DNA from: Desulfovibrio subterraneus
Lineage (GTDB): Bacteria; Desulfobacterota; Desulfovibrionia; Desulfovibrionales; Desulfovibrionaceae
DNA: 64,000 bases
Assembly: GCF_013340285.1 (NCBI RefSeq)
Contig: NZ_BLVO01000013.1
Span: 975,574 to 1,039,573 of the forward strand
Reading direction: 5' to 3'
Of the stretch, positions 1 through 7,597 are shown in pieces. The notes beneath the pieces were generated by a model. It had not been told where the DNA came from, ran no database searches, and saw only the letters and a list, made by a program, of their open reading frames with translations. A program made the translations under genes and the position numbers. Each line of letters opens with the position of its first letter. Within the stretch, counting starts at the first letter, position 1.

Positions 1-139
1 TTTCGCCGGTGGCTACCTTGCGTTCGATGTCCTTCGCCTTCTTGGCGGCGTCCTTGTCGGACTTCTTCTTGCTGTCATTGGTGAACATCTTGAAGAGAGC
101 CCAGCCACACACGGCGAAAATGAGTAACTTGATGAGCAT
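1..139 (-). CDS. small membrane-anchored protein, N-terminal part (truncated by window edge)
   Basis: Reading the minus strand from the ATG at 139 gives an N-terminus with one hydrophobic segment (about residues 3-18, LIKLLIFAVCGWALFKMF) followed by a strongly basic, lysine-rich stretch, and the frame stays open to the window edge. This layout resembles the small PP0621-type proteins (one membrane helix, then a basic linker and a short C-terminal metal-binding patch), but the C-terminus lies outside the window and cannot be checked. It sits just downstream of folK on the same strand, 23 bases after its stop, so it is probably the last gene of the dapL-folK unit. Function unknown. Confidence 0.6.
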   Translation of the reverse strand, partial: MLIKLLIFAVCGWALFKMFTNDSKKKSDKDAAKKAKDIERKVATGE

Positions 140-161
140 TGGCCTACCCTTGTCTTTGTCG

Positions 162-635
162 TTATTGCCAGATTTGGTCGCCTTCAAGGCGATATTGCAA
201 CGCGTTCAAGGCTTGTACCAGAGTTTTTCCGTCGGGAAAAGTCAGTTCGGGGGCAATTTCACGCAACGGTACCAGAACAAAGGCCCGCTGCTGCATGCGG
301 GGATGAGGCAGAATGAGCTTTTCGCTCTCCATGACCACATCACCGAATAAAAGCAGATCAAGATCAATGACGCGGGGGCCGAAACGGTCTTCAGGGGCGC
401 TGCTGTTTCTGCAGCGCCCCATGGAAGACTCGATGTTCAGCAAAGAGGTAAGAAGCGACTCGGGGTCCATGGCACCGATGCAGGAAACGCAGAGCACCTG
501 ATTGGCAAACCAGGCCTGCTCCTTCTTTTCCTGCGGCTCGGTGCGATACACGCCGGAAACGGCTTTGACCGTCACGCCGTCTAACGCAGCTATGGCTTCA
601 ACGGCACGGGCAAGGTTGCCATCCGTATCTCCCAT
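162..635 (-). CDS. folK: 2-amino-4-hydroxy-6-hydroxymethyldihydropteridine pyrophosphokinase
   Basis: HPPK transfers pyrophosphate from ATP to 6-hydroxymethyl-dihydropterin in folate synthesis. Family signatures are visible: G-S-N-M-G-D at the N-terminus, the R-x3-R-x-G-P-R-x-I-D-L-D-L-L-L-F-G block (magnesium- and ATP-binding aspartates), and L-P-H-P-R-M-x-Q-R-A-F-V-L-V-P-L. The first usable ATG (635) falls inside the first motif. The codons just upstream still encode the expected first beta strand (F-I-C-L-G-S-N), yet no ATG, GTG or TTG is present in frame there before a stop at about 690. The true start is therefore unresolved, and the coding region probably begins near 650-675, overlapping the end of dapL. 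About 157 aa from the ATG, slightly short for the family. Confidence 0.88.
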   Translation of the reverse strand: MGDTDGNLARAVEAIAALDGVTVKAVSGVYRTEPQEKKEQAWFANQVLCVSCIGAMDPESLLTSLLNIESSMGRCRNSSAPEDRFGPRVIDLDLLLFGDVVMESEKLILPHPRMQQRAFVLVPLREIAPELTFPDGKTLVQALNALQYRLEGDQIWQ

Positions 636-661
636 ATTGGAACCGAGGCAGATAAATGCTT

Positions 662-1828
662 CTACAGCTTGACGATTCGGGATACCGCCTCCTCAAGGCG
701 AGCGTCATTCACGGTCAGGGAAATGCGGAAATACCCTTCACCGGGAGTGCCGAAACCGTTACCGGGGGTTATAACCACACCGGTTTCCTGCAGCACCTTG
801 GTCACGAATTCGGACGAGGTGTAGCCCTGGGGCACGCGGCACCAGATGTAGAAGGTGGATTCAGGCACGTTGCAGTGAATGCCGGCCTTGCGTAGCGCAG
901 CAATCATGATATCGCGGCGCTGCTTGTAAATCTTGCGCAGCTCGGCGGTGAAGGGGTCGCCGTCGCGCATGGCCACGATGCCCGCTTCCTGCACGGCCTG
1001 GAATACGCCGGAGTCCACGTTTTCCTTGATCTTGCCAAGGCCTGCAACCAGCTGGGGGTTGCCGACAGCCATACCCACGCGCCAACCGGTCATGTTGTAG
1101 GTCTTGGACAACGAATGGAACTCGATGGCGACGTCCTTGCCGCCGGGAACAGACATGATGGACAGCGGTCTGTTGTCTTCGTTGTAGTAGATTTCAGTGT
1201 AGGCGGTGTCGTGCACAACGATCACGTTGTACTGCTTGGCGATCTTGATGAGCTTTTCGTAGAACGCCATATCAGCCATGGCGGCCGTGGGGTTGTTCGG
1301 ATAGTTCACGAAGATTGCCTTGGCCTTGGTCCACGTTTCTTCATCAATGGCATCAAGGTCGGGCAGGAAGCTGTTGTCCTCGGTCAGAGGCACGAACTTC
1401 ACGATACCGCCGGCAAATTCGGTGGCAATGTTGTAAACTGGGTAGTTGGGAGTGCACACCAGCACCAGGTCGCCGGGGTTGATGAACGCCAGCGGGAAGT
1501 GGGCAATGCCTTCCTTGGAACCGATAAGGCTTACAACTTCGCTCTTGGGGTCAAGGTCGGCGTTGAAACGACGCTTGTACCAGTCAGCAACGGCTTCACG
1601 GTAAGACAGCATGCCTACATAGGAAGGATAGGCATGGTTTACAGGCTTTTCCACCGCTTTCTTCATGGCCTCGATAATGAAATCGGGGGTGGGCATATCG
1701 GGATCGCCAATTCCCAGACTGATGATGTCCACACCGCGGGCGGCAACCTGTGCCTTGATTCTGTCGATTTCCGCGAAGAGATAGGGGGGCAGTTTTGCCA
1801 AACGGTCTGCAAGCTGGAACTGTGCCAT
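662..1828 (-). CDS. dapL: LL-diaminopimelate aminotransferase
   Basis: Class I/II PLP-dependent aminotransferase of 388 aa. The N-terminus (L-P-P-Y-L-F-A-E-I), the S-L-G-I-G-D-P-D-M-P-T-P block, N-Y-P-N-N-P-T and the PLP lysine in S-L-S-K-T-Y-N-M-T-G-W-R-V-G (Lys about 242) match the DapL group. That enzyme converts tetrahydrodipicolinate to LL-diaminopimelate in one step for lysine and peptidoglycan synthesis. The start is supported by AAGGAG eight bases upstream. A related aspartate or alanine aminotransferase is possible from sequence alone, but sulfate reducers commonly use DapL, and lysA lies 10 kb away. The leader contains a terminator-like hairpin only about 40 bases before the start, suggesting attenuation. 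Confidence 0.85.
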   Translation of the reverse strand: MAQFQLADRLAKLPPYLFAEIDRIKAQVAARGVDIISLGIGDPDMPTPDFIIEAMKKAVEKPVNHAYPSYVGMLSYREAVADWYKRRFNADLDPKSEVVSLIGSKEGIAHFPLAFINPGDLVLVCTPNYPVYNIATEFAGGIVKFVPLTEDNSFLPDLDAIDEETWTKAKAIFVNYPNNPTAAMADMAFYEKLIKIAKQYNVIVVHDTAYTEIYYNEDNRPLSIMSVPGGKDVAIEFHSLSKTYNMTGWRVGMAVGNPQLVAGLGKIKENVDSGVFQAVQEAGIVAMRDGDPFTAELRKIYKQRRDIMIAALRKAGIHCNVPESTFYIWCRVPQGYTSSEFVTKVLQETGVVITPGNGFGTPGEGYFRISLTVNDARLEEAVSRIVKL

Positions 1829-1869
1829 GGCGTTGCGTTCTCCTTAAAATTTCAATCCCTTTTGCCGGT

Positions 1870-1898
1870 AAAAAAAGAAGGGCTCTGCCATAAGCCCT
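1870..1898 (-). terminator. intrinsic terminator, probable attenuator in the dapL leader
   Basis: On the minus strand AGGGCT and AGCCCT form a six-pair stem with an eight-base loop, followed by TCTTTTTTT. It ends about 41 bases before the dapL start codon, leaving no room for a promoter plus the visible ribosome binding site, so dapL transcripts probably read through it. Upstream in the leader are CACTTGT...ACAAGTG and the palindrome GTGGCATATGCCAC (1920-1933), and a GGGCTC segment (about 1961-1966) that could pair with GAGCCC of the terminator arm. It could also simply terminate the upstream permease gene. Confidence 0.6.
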
Positions 1899-2054
1899 GT
1901 TCCTTCTGTAATTACTTGTGTGGCATATGCCACTTGTGGGCCCAAAAAACAAGTGTTTATTGAGCCCGCAAGCCATGGCAACAAACCGTTTTCGGCAGAT
2001 ACCCTCCCCCTTCGCGCGTCACTCTATAATAATGATAGCGGCTCTGATGCGTTC

Positions 2055-2408
2055 CTACTTCTTGAGGAACAGATAGGCTGCAAGCCCGACAAGCACGAAG
2101 GCGAAGATCCTCTTGAACACGTCGGTCGGAACTCCTTCAATGAGCCTTGCACCGATCTGCGCGCCGATCATGCCGCCGATACCCAGCAGAATACCGGCAC
2201 GGTAGTCGATGTTGGCCAGCTTGTTGTGTGCTATGAGCGCGGATATGGAAATGATGAGTATAGCCAGAAACGAAGTACCCACGGCCTTCTGGGCGTTATA
2301 ACCGAGAAAGAGCAGCAGAGGAACGGTGAGAAAACCGCCGCCAAGGCCTGTGAACGAGGCCCCTATTCCGACCAGAATCCCGGCTGCGGCAAGAATGATG
2401 CTGTCCAT
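2055..2408 (-). CDS. half-size TauE/SafE (DUF81) family membrane permease
   Basis: 117 aa from the ATG at 2408, which has GGAG about eight bases upstream; an in-frame ATG further upstream lacks a binding site. The protein is almost wholly hydrophobic with about four membrane helices and carries the glycine-rich family block G-A-S-F-T-G-L-G-G-G-F-L-T-V-P-L-L. TauE/SafE proteins export sulfite, sulfoacetate or related anions and are normally about 250 aa with two such repeats. This one has a single repeat and would have to dimerise or pair with another half. The stop codon is clean, with no sign of a frameshifted second half on either side. Two GntR-like dyads lie just upstream. Confidence 0.75.
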   Translation of the reverse strand: MDSIILAAAGILVGIGASFTGLGGGFLTVPLLLFLGYNAQKAVGTSFLAILIISISALIAHNKLANIDYRAGILLGIGGMIGAQIGARLIEGVPTDVFKRIFAFVLVGLAAYLFLKK

Positions 2409-2436
2409 GATGAAACTCCTTTGCGTGATTATAACC

Positions 2437-2454
2437 AAATTGGTCAGACCACTT
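2437..2454. promoter_or_regulatory. GntR-type operator-like dyad, copy 1
   Basis: AAATTGGTCAGACCACTT contains the dyad TGGTCAGACCA, the TGGTNNNACCA layout typical of FadR-subfamily GntR regulators. It lies 28 bases upstream of the start of the TauE-like gene (minus strand). Its centre (2446) is exactly 40 bases from that of the second, perfect copy, which puts both on the same face of the helix. Confidence 0.6.
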
Positions 2455-2477
2455 TCCTCTTGTTTTGAACCACTGTC

Positions 2478-2494
2478 AATTGGTCAGACCAATT
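2478..2494. promoter_or_regulatory. GntR-type operator-like dyad, copy 2 (perfect palindrome)
   Basis: AATTGGTCAGACCAATT is a perfect 17-bp palindrome around a central A. With copy 1 it sits between the divergent TauE-like gene and xerD. A third half-site, ACCAATTG, occurs near 2548-2555. The pattern is that of FadR-type GntR regulators (PdhR and LldR are known examples). No such regulator is encoded in this window, so it would act from elsewhere. Confidence 0.65.
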
Positions 2495-2605
2495 AAACCG
2501 CGAGAAATCTTCACGGGCTACCCTTGTCTGGCACACCGACACCGTGTAACGTATTAAACCAATTGAAATGCACCTTTTGCAGCAACGAAATACTACGGAA
2601 CACTG

Positions 2606-3517
2606 ATGACTCAGGCACCCACCACTCCCACCACGCATCCGCTTGTGGACAGCTATCTTCAACATCTTCTCGTAACCCGCGGGTTATCCGAAAACACCAT
2701 TGCCTCGTACGCCACGGATATGGAAAGCTTTCTGATCTTTCTTCAGGAGAAACGCTTCCAGCTTGAGTCCGTGACAGACCAATCACTATTTCTCTATGTC
2801 ATGTATCTGCGCAGGCGCGGACTTAACAGCCGCAGTCTTGCGCGACATCTTTCCGCCTTGCGCGGCTTTTTCGCCTACTGCCTTGAAGAACGGGTGTTAA
2901 GCGACAATCCGGTTCAGTACCTTGAGAACCCGAAGCTGCCCAAGACCCTGCCGGATGTACTCTCGCAGGAAGAGGTAGCAGCCATTCTCGCCCAGCCAAT
3001 TCTCAAAACCAAACTTGGATTCCGCGACAGAACCATGCTGGAACTGCTGTATGCAGCGGGCCTGCGCGTTTCCGAGCTCATCTCGCTTGCGCCTGTCGAT
3101 TTCGACGCGCAAACCGGCCTTGTCCGCGTCTTCGGCAAGGGGGGCAAGGAGCGCATTGTTCCTGTACACGAAGCGGCCGCAAAATTCCTTGATATCTACC
3201 TGCGGGACTGGCGGCCGGCCTTTTCTCCCGTCCAGAACTTCGTCTTTCTGAACCGCTCAGGCAAAAAGCTCACGCGCCAGGCGGTGTGGAAAAACATTCA
3301 GCGTTACGTGCAGGAAGCCGGAATCCGCAAAAGCGTTTCACCGCACACCTTCCGCCATTCCTTTGCCACGCACCTGCTGGACGGCGGCGCGGACCTGCGA
3401 ACGGTGCAGTTGCTGCTCGGTCATACTGATATCGCGGCTACAGAAATCTACACGCATGTACAGGCCGACAGGCTCCGGCAGGTGCACCGCAAATACCACC
3501 CCCGATCAAGGATGTAG
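2606..3517 (+). CDS. xerD: site-specific tyrosine recombinase XerC/XerD
   Basis: 303 aa. The N-terminal SAM-like core-binding domain spans about residues 10-95 and the catalytic domain 115-300. The catalytic set is visible: Arg154 (A-A-G-L-R-V-S-E-L), His247 and Arg250 (H-T-F-R-H-S-F-A-T-H-L-L), His273 (L-L-G-H-T) and the nucleophile Tyr282 (I-Y-T-H-V). Xer recombinases resolve chromosome dimers at dif during cell division. The length and lack of phage genes around it argue for a housekeeping Xer rather than an integrase. The C-terminus favours XerD, but XerC cannot be excluded. It is followed after two bases by the tRNA nucleotidyltransferase fusion, so the two are probably cotranscribed. 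Confidence 0.88.
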   Translation: MTQAPTTPTTHPLVDSYLQHLLVTRGLSENTIASYATDMESFLIFLQEKRFQLESVTDQSLFLYVMYLRRRGLNSRSLARHLSALRGFFAYCLEERVLSDNPVQYLENPKLPKTLPDVLSQEEVAAILAQPILKTKLGFRDRTMLELLYAAGLRVSELISLAPVDFDAQTGLVRVFGKGGKERIVPVHEAAAKFLDIYLRDWRPAFSPVQNFVFLNRSGKKLTRQAVWKNIQRYVQEAGIRKSVSPHTFRHSFATHLLDGGADLRTVQLLLGHTDIAATEIYTHVQADRLRQVHRKYHPRSRM

Positions 3518-3519
3518 AC

Positions 3520-6405
3520 GTGCCCGGCACCACGAACAAAACCGGCAACGGGCATCAGATTCCCGCTCCCGTTCTCATTACGGCACATGCCAATGCGGAT
3601 TTTGACGCCCTTGCGGCCATGGTGGCGGCCAGCAAGCTCCATCCCGATGCTGTGCTGGTCTTCCCCGGCAGTCAGGAACGGAACCTGCGCAATTTCTTCA
3701 TTGAAAGTGCCACCTACATGTTCAACTTCAAGCAGTCCAAGGACATTGATTTTTCAACGGTCCGCAGACTCATTGTCGTTGATACCCGCCAGCGTTCACG
3801 CATTCCTCATGTGGAAGCTGCGCTGGATAATCCCGGTCTCGAAATTCTGCTCTACGACCATCATCCCGCGTCGGACGATGATCTGCCCGCAACCCAGAGT
3901 GTGTATGAACCTTGGGGGGCTACCACCACCATCATCACCCTGATGTTGCGGGACAAGGACATTGCTGTTTCGGAAGAAGAGGCAACCCTGCTTGGTCTGG
4001 GCATATTCGAGGACACGGGCTCCTTCTCCTTTGCCTCCACCACCGAGCACGATTTTCAGGCGGCGGCGTGGCTCAAAACGAAAGGCATGGACCTGAACGC
4101 CATCTCCGAACTCATGACGCGCGACCTGACAACGGAGCAGGTCTCCATTCTGAGCGCCATGCTGCAAAGTGCCACCACCCATGACATTAACGGGGTTTCC
4201 GTGGTCATGGCCGAGGCAACCATAGAGCATTACGTGGGAGACTTTGCCCTGCTGGCACACAAGATGCTTGATATGGAAAACCTTAAAGTGCTCTTTGCGC
4301 TGGGCCGTATGGGCGATCGCGTACACGTGGTTGCCAGAAGCCGCCTGCCGGAAGTGGATGTGGGGCAGATATGCTCATCCCTCGGCGGTGGCGGGCATGC
4401 CTATGCCGCTTCCGTTTCCGTGAAGGACAGAACTCTTTCTCAAGTAAAGGATGAACTCTTTGCCCTGCTGTTTTCTTCCGTGAACAAACAGAAGCTGGTG
4501 CGCGACCACATGTCCGCACCGGCCGTAACCATTGACGATGCCTCGACCATCACCCACGCCGAAGAAGTGATGAACCGTTACGGGCTCAAGGCCGTCCCCA
4601 TCATCAAGCACGAAAATCATTCGGAAGTGGCGGGCTACCTTGAATATCAGACCGCGACACGGGCCATAACCCACGGGCTCGGCAACATGCCGGTGAGCGT
4701 CTACATGCAGCGCAACATCCAGACCGTGCACCCCGAAGACAGCCTCTATCCGGTCATGGAAATCGTGGTGAGCAACCGCCAGCGCCTTGTTCCTGTGGTG
4801 GATAACGGCGCCATCATAGGCGTCATCACCCGCACGGACATCATCAACACCATAGTTGAAGAACCGGCGCGCATTCCAGAGACGCTGCTCCCTGAAAAGC
4901 GGCGCGAAAGAAACGTGAAATCGCTCCTGCGCGAACGCCTGCCCGCCCGCCTGTTTTCGCTGCTGGAAGTGGCCGGAAATCTTGGCGACTCTCTGGGAGT
5001 GCCCGTATATACCGTTGGCGGGTTCGTACGGGATCTGCTGCTCAACCGCAGCAACCTCGACCTTGACTTGGTAGTGGAAAGCGACGGCATAGCCTTCGCC
5101 CGCGAGCTGGCACGGGTGCTGAACGGTCGTGTACGCGCGCACAACAAGTTCAAGACGGCCGTCGTTATCTACAAGGATGACAACGGCACTGAGGAACGGG
5201 TGGATGTAGCCACGGCGCGCCTTGAATACTATGAGTACCCTGCCGCGCTGCCCACGGTTGAACTGTCGTCCATAAAAATGGACCTGTTCCGGCGGGATTT
5301 CACCATTAACGCACAGGCCATTCAGCTGAACAAGCCACAGTTCGGCCGCCTTATCGACTTCTTCGGCGCGCAGCGCGACATGAAGGACAAGATGCTGCGT
5401 GTTCTGCACTCACTGAGTTTTGTGGAAGACCCCACCCGCATTCTGCGCGCCATCCGCTTTGAAAAGCGCTTTGAATTCCAGATAGGACCGCAAACCACGC
5501 GGCTCATAAAGAACGCTCTACAGCTCGGGCTCATGGACAAGCTCAGCGGCAGCCGCATCTTCAATGAAGTGGATGCCATTCTACACGAAGCCCGCCCTCT
5601 GGCCTGCCTGCGCCGCATGGACGAGTTCGGCCTGCTGACCATCATTCACCCCCAGCTGCGCCTCACTCCCACCAAGGAACAAATCCTTGAGGAGCTGGAA
5701 AACGTGGCCAACTGGTACCGGCTGCTCTATCTTGCCGACGCTCCCGAGCCGTGGATGCTCTATTTCATGGGACTGCTGATCAATGCCACCTATCCCGAAG
5801 TGAAGGAGGTGACCGCACGGTTCCATTTCACCAAGCGGCAGGAAGACGACCTGCTCATGCTGCGTGAGAATATCCGCGAGGGCATAACTCTGCTCAACAA
5901 CTGGGGGCGGCACGACAGATCCATGAGCGGGCTGCACAGAACCCTTTCTCCCATCCGGGTTGAAGGGTTGCTGTTCATCATGGCACGAACGCGCGTAGAT
6001 GAGCTTCGCAAAAGTATTTCTCACTATCTCACCCACCTGCGCGGCATGAAGGTAGATATAACGGGAGAAGATCTGCGAATCATGGGCGCTCCGCCCGGGC
6101 CGGCGTATGGACGCATTCTCTCCCGCGTTCTCTCAGCCAAGCTTGATGGTGCGGCCCCCACACGGCAGATGCAGCTGGACATGGCGCAGTCTCTCGTGCG
6201 TGAAGAAACTGCAAAAGATGCCGACTATCTGGCCAGAAGAAAGACCTGCCGCGGTCCTGAACCGGATACAGAGCCTTTTCATGCCGTTTTTTCCGACGAT
6301 GAACCGTTTGAAGAACGCACCGAAGAATTCAAGGATGGGGACGGCTCAAATTCCGATTCGAATCCCGTCCCGAATTCCTCTCCTGATCAGTCAAAGGAAC
6401 ATTGA
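3520..6405 (+). CDS. DHH phosphoesterase - CBS pair - tRNA nucleotidyltransferase fusion protein
   Basis: 961 aa with a GTG start, preceded by AAGGA and beginning two bases after xerD. Domains in order: a DHH/DHHA1 phosphoesterase (about 18-310; H-A-N-A-D-F-D-A, Y-D-H-H-P near 112, G-G-G-G-H-A-Y-A near 288); two CBS domains (about 325-450); then a class II polynucleotide-transferase head (G-G-F-V-R-D near 499, D-L-D-L-V-V-E near 513) and its RNA-binding region (about 640-900). The acidic, serine-rich tail is probably disordered. In other bacteria such fusions belong to the A-adding or CCA-adding tRNA enzyme family, and the CBS pair may sense adenine nucleotides. Whether this copy adds CC, A or CCA cannot be told from sequence. 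The tRNA genes in this window already encode CCA. Confidence 0.85.
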   Translation: MPGTTNKTGNGHQIPAPVLITAHANADFDALAAMVAASKLHPDAVLVFPGSQERNLRNFFIESATYMFNFKQSKDIDFSTVRRLIVVDTRQRSRIPHVEAALDNPGLEILLYDHHPASDDDLPATQSVYEPWGATTTIITLMLRDKDIAVSEEEATLLGLGIFEDTGSFSFASTTEHDFQAAAWLKTKGMDLNAISELMTRDLTTEQVSILSAMLQSATTHDINGVSVVMAEATIEHYVGDFALLAHKMLDMENLKVLFALGRMGDRVHVVARSRLPEVDVGQICSSLGGGGHAYAASVSVKDRTLSQVKDELFALLFSSVNKQKLVRDHMSAPAVTIDDASTITHAEEVMNRYGLKAVPIIKHENHSEVAGYLEYQTATRAITHGLGNMPVSVYMQRNIQTVHPEDSLYPVMEIVVSNRQRLVPVVDNGAIIGVITRTDIINTIVEEPARIPETLLPEKRRERNVKSLLRERLPARLFSLLEVAGNLGDSLGVPVYTVGGFVRDLLLNRSNLDLDLVVESDGIAFARELARVLNGRVRAHNKFKTAVVIYKDDNGTEERVDVATARLEYYEYPAALPTVELSSIKMDLFRRDFTINAQAIQLNKPQFGRLIDFFGAQRDMKDKMLRVLHSLSFVEDPTRILRAIRFEKRFEFQIGPQTTRLIKNALQLGLMDKLSGSRIFNEVDAILHEARPLACLRRMDEFGLLTIIHPQLRLTPTKEQILEELENVANWYRLLYLADAPEPWMLYFMGLLINATYPEVKEVTARFHFTKRQEDDLLMLRENIREGITLLNNWGRHDRSMSGLHRTLSPIRVEGLLFIMARTRVDELRKSISHYLTHLRGMKVDITGEDLRIMGAPPGPAYGRILSRVLSAKLDGAAPTRQMQLDMAQSLVREETAKDADYLARRKTCRGPEPDTEPFHAVFSDDEPFEERTEEFKDGDGSNSDSNPVPNSSPDQSKEH

Positions 6406-6664
6406 GAAACGCGACAGAAAGCTGAAGTTCAAGTGGACAGCCTTGCAAGGCCCGATGCCGCTAAAGGCTTGCCCTTGCGACATATCGCGTGTAGACCCAA
6501 CTAACCTCGCCTGATCATGCAAGATGAACGGTGTGGAACCGGATGCCGCTATACCGGCAATAAGCCGTATGTAGACAACGTCCTGAAATGACAGAATTAT
6601 AATGGGTTCGGGCGGAACCCGCTCAGCGATCCGGCCCGGAGAAAGTTAAAGCAAAGGTTGAACC

Positions 6665-7147
6665 ATGGAAGTGTTATGGGCTCCCTGGCGGCTTGACTAC
6701 ATTCTTGGTCCCAAGCCGGATTCGTGCGTGTTCTGTCTGCCCGAACATACAGATGAAGACGAAGAGCGCCTCATCCTGTATCGCGGCAAGCACAACTTCG
6801 TCATCATGAACAAGTTTCCCTACAACAACGGTCATCTCATGGTTACGCCCTACCGGCATGTCATGAACCTGGCTGACCTGTCACCGGAAGAGGCCCATGA
6901 AAACATGGACCTGCTGCAGGCGTGCGTGCGCATTCTCAAGCAGCACTTCAATCCCGGCGGCATCAACGTGGGACTGAATCTGGGCGAAGCTTCCGGCGCG
7001 GGAATCCGCGAACATCTGCACTTTCACCTTGTGCCCAGATGGAACGGCGATTCCTCCTTCATGGCAGTCATGAACGAAACCCGTGTCATTCCGGAACACC
7101 TGCATTCAACATACAAGGCATTAAAACCGTTGTTTGACGAGTTATAA
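6665..7147 (+). CDS. HIT family nucleotide hydrolase/phosphorylase
   Basis: 160 aa with the histidine triad H-L-H-F-H-L-V-P-R-W near residues 119-128 and the usual upstream V-I-M-N-K-F-P-Y-N-N-G-H-L-M-V block. HIT proteins of this Fhit/Ap4A-phosphorylase-like branch cleave dinucleoside polyphosphates or AMP conjugates. An N-terminal C-V-F-C pair (residues 21-24) is typical of the branch that binds zinc. Start at the ATG near the AAAGG motif. About 260 bases of non-coding DNA without a clear terminator separate it from the gene before, and the lapA-like gene follows after 84 bases. Confidence 0.88.
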   Translation: MEVLWAPWRLDYILGPKPDSCVFCLPEHTDEDEERLILYRGKHNFVIMNKFPYNNGHLMVTPYRHVMNLADLSPEEAHENMDLLQACVRILKQHFNPGGINVGLNLGEASGAGIREHLHFHLVPRWNGDSSFMAVMNETRVIPEHLHSTYKALKPLFDEL

Positions 7148-7231
7148 TATTGCATAACAAATCAGAAGGTCGGCAAGCGGGTCTGCCACACGAACAATCC
7201 GCCCCGGCACGAGCCAACTCAGGAGGAATAT

Positions 7232-7594
7232 ATGCGTTTTATCAAGGTGTTGGGGCTTGTTATTGTTTTCTTCCTTACCATGGTCTTCTTCCAGCAGAAC
7301 ACCGCGGAACTTTCCCAGACAATAACCCTCAAGTTCGACCTGCTCTTCCAGTCGTGGTCGACCATTCCCCTGCCCATCTATTTCTTGATTCTGGGCGCGT
7401 TTGCCCTTGGTGCCATTGTGGTGGTTCTGTTCTTCTTCATTGAGCGCGTCCGTCTTGGTGCTGCTGTCCGCAAGGCACGCAAGCAGTCCAAGAAGCTTGA
7501 GAAAGAAGTGAACGCCCTGCGCACCCAGCCGCTGGAGTCCGCCGAGCCCATGGCTGTTGAAGCTGCTGCCCCCGAGGCGGCAAAGGCGGAATAA
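7232..7594 (+). CDS. LapA-domain (DUF1049) inner membrane protein
   Basis: 120 aa with a strong AGGAGG seven bases upstream. Two membrane helices (about 3-20 and 45-70) with the Q-Q-N-T family motif in the loop, followed by a basic, coiled-coil-like segment (R-V-R-L-G-A-A-V-R-K-A-R-K-Q-S-K-K-L-E-K-E-V) and an alanine/glutamate-rich tail. In enterobacteria LapA forms a complex with LapB (YciM), which controls LpxC stability and lipopolysaccharide synthesis. The next gene encodes a LapB-like TPR protein, so the same pairing is likely here. Confidence 0.82.
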   Translation: MRFIKVLGLVIVFFLTMVFFQQNTAELSQTITLKFDLLFQSWSTIPLPIYFLILGAFALGAIVVVLFFFIERVRLGAAVRKARKQSKKLEKEVNALRTQPLESAEPMAVEAAAPEAAKAE

Positions 7595-7597
7595 TCC

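Noticed and set aside
2606-3517. XerD-like recombinase as the integrase of the tRNA-Arg element
   Set aside because: It is 40 kb away, has housekeeping length and motifs, and is cotranscribed with a tRNA nucleotidyltransferase fusion.
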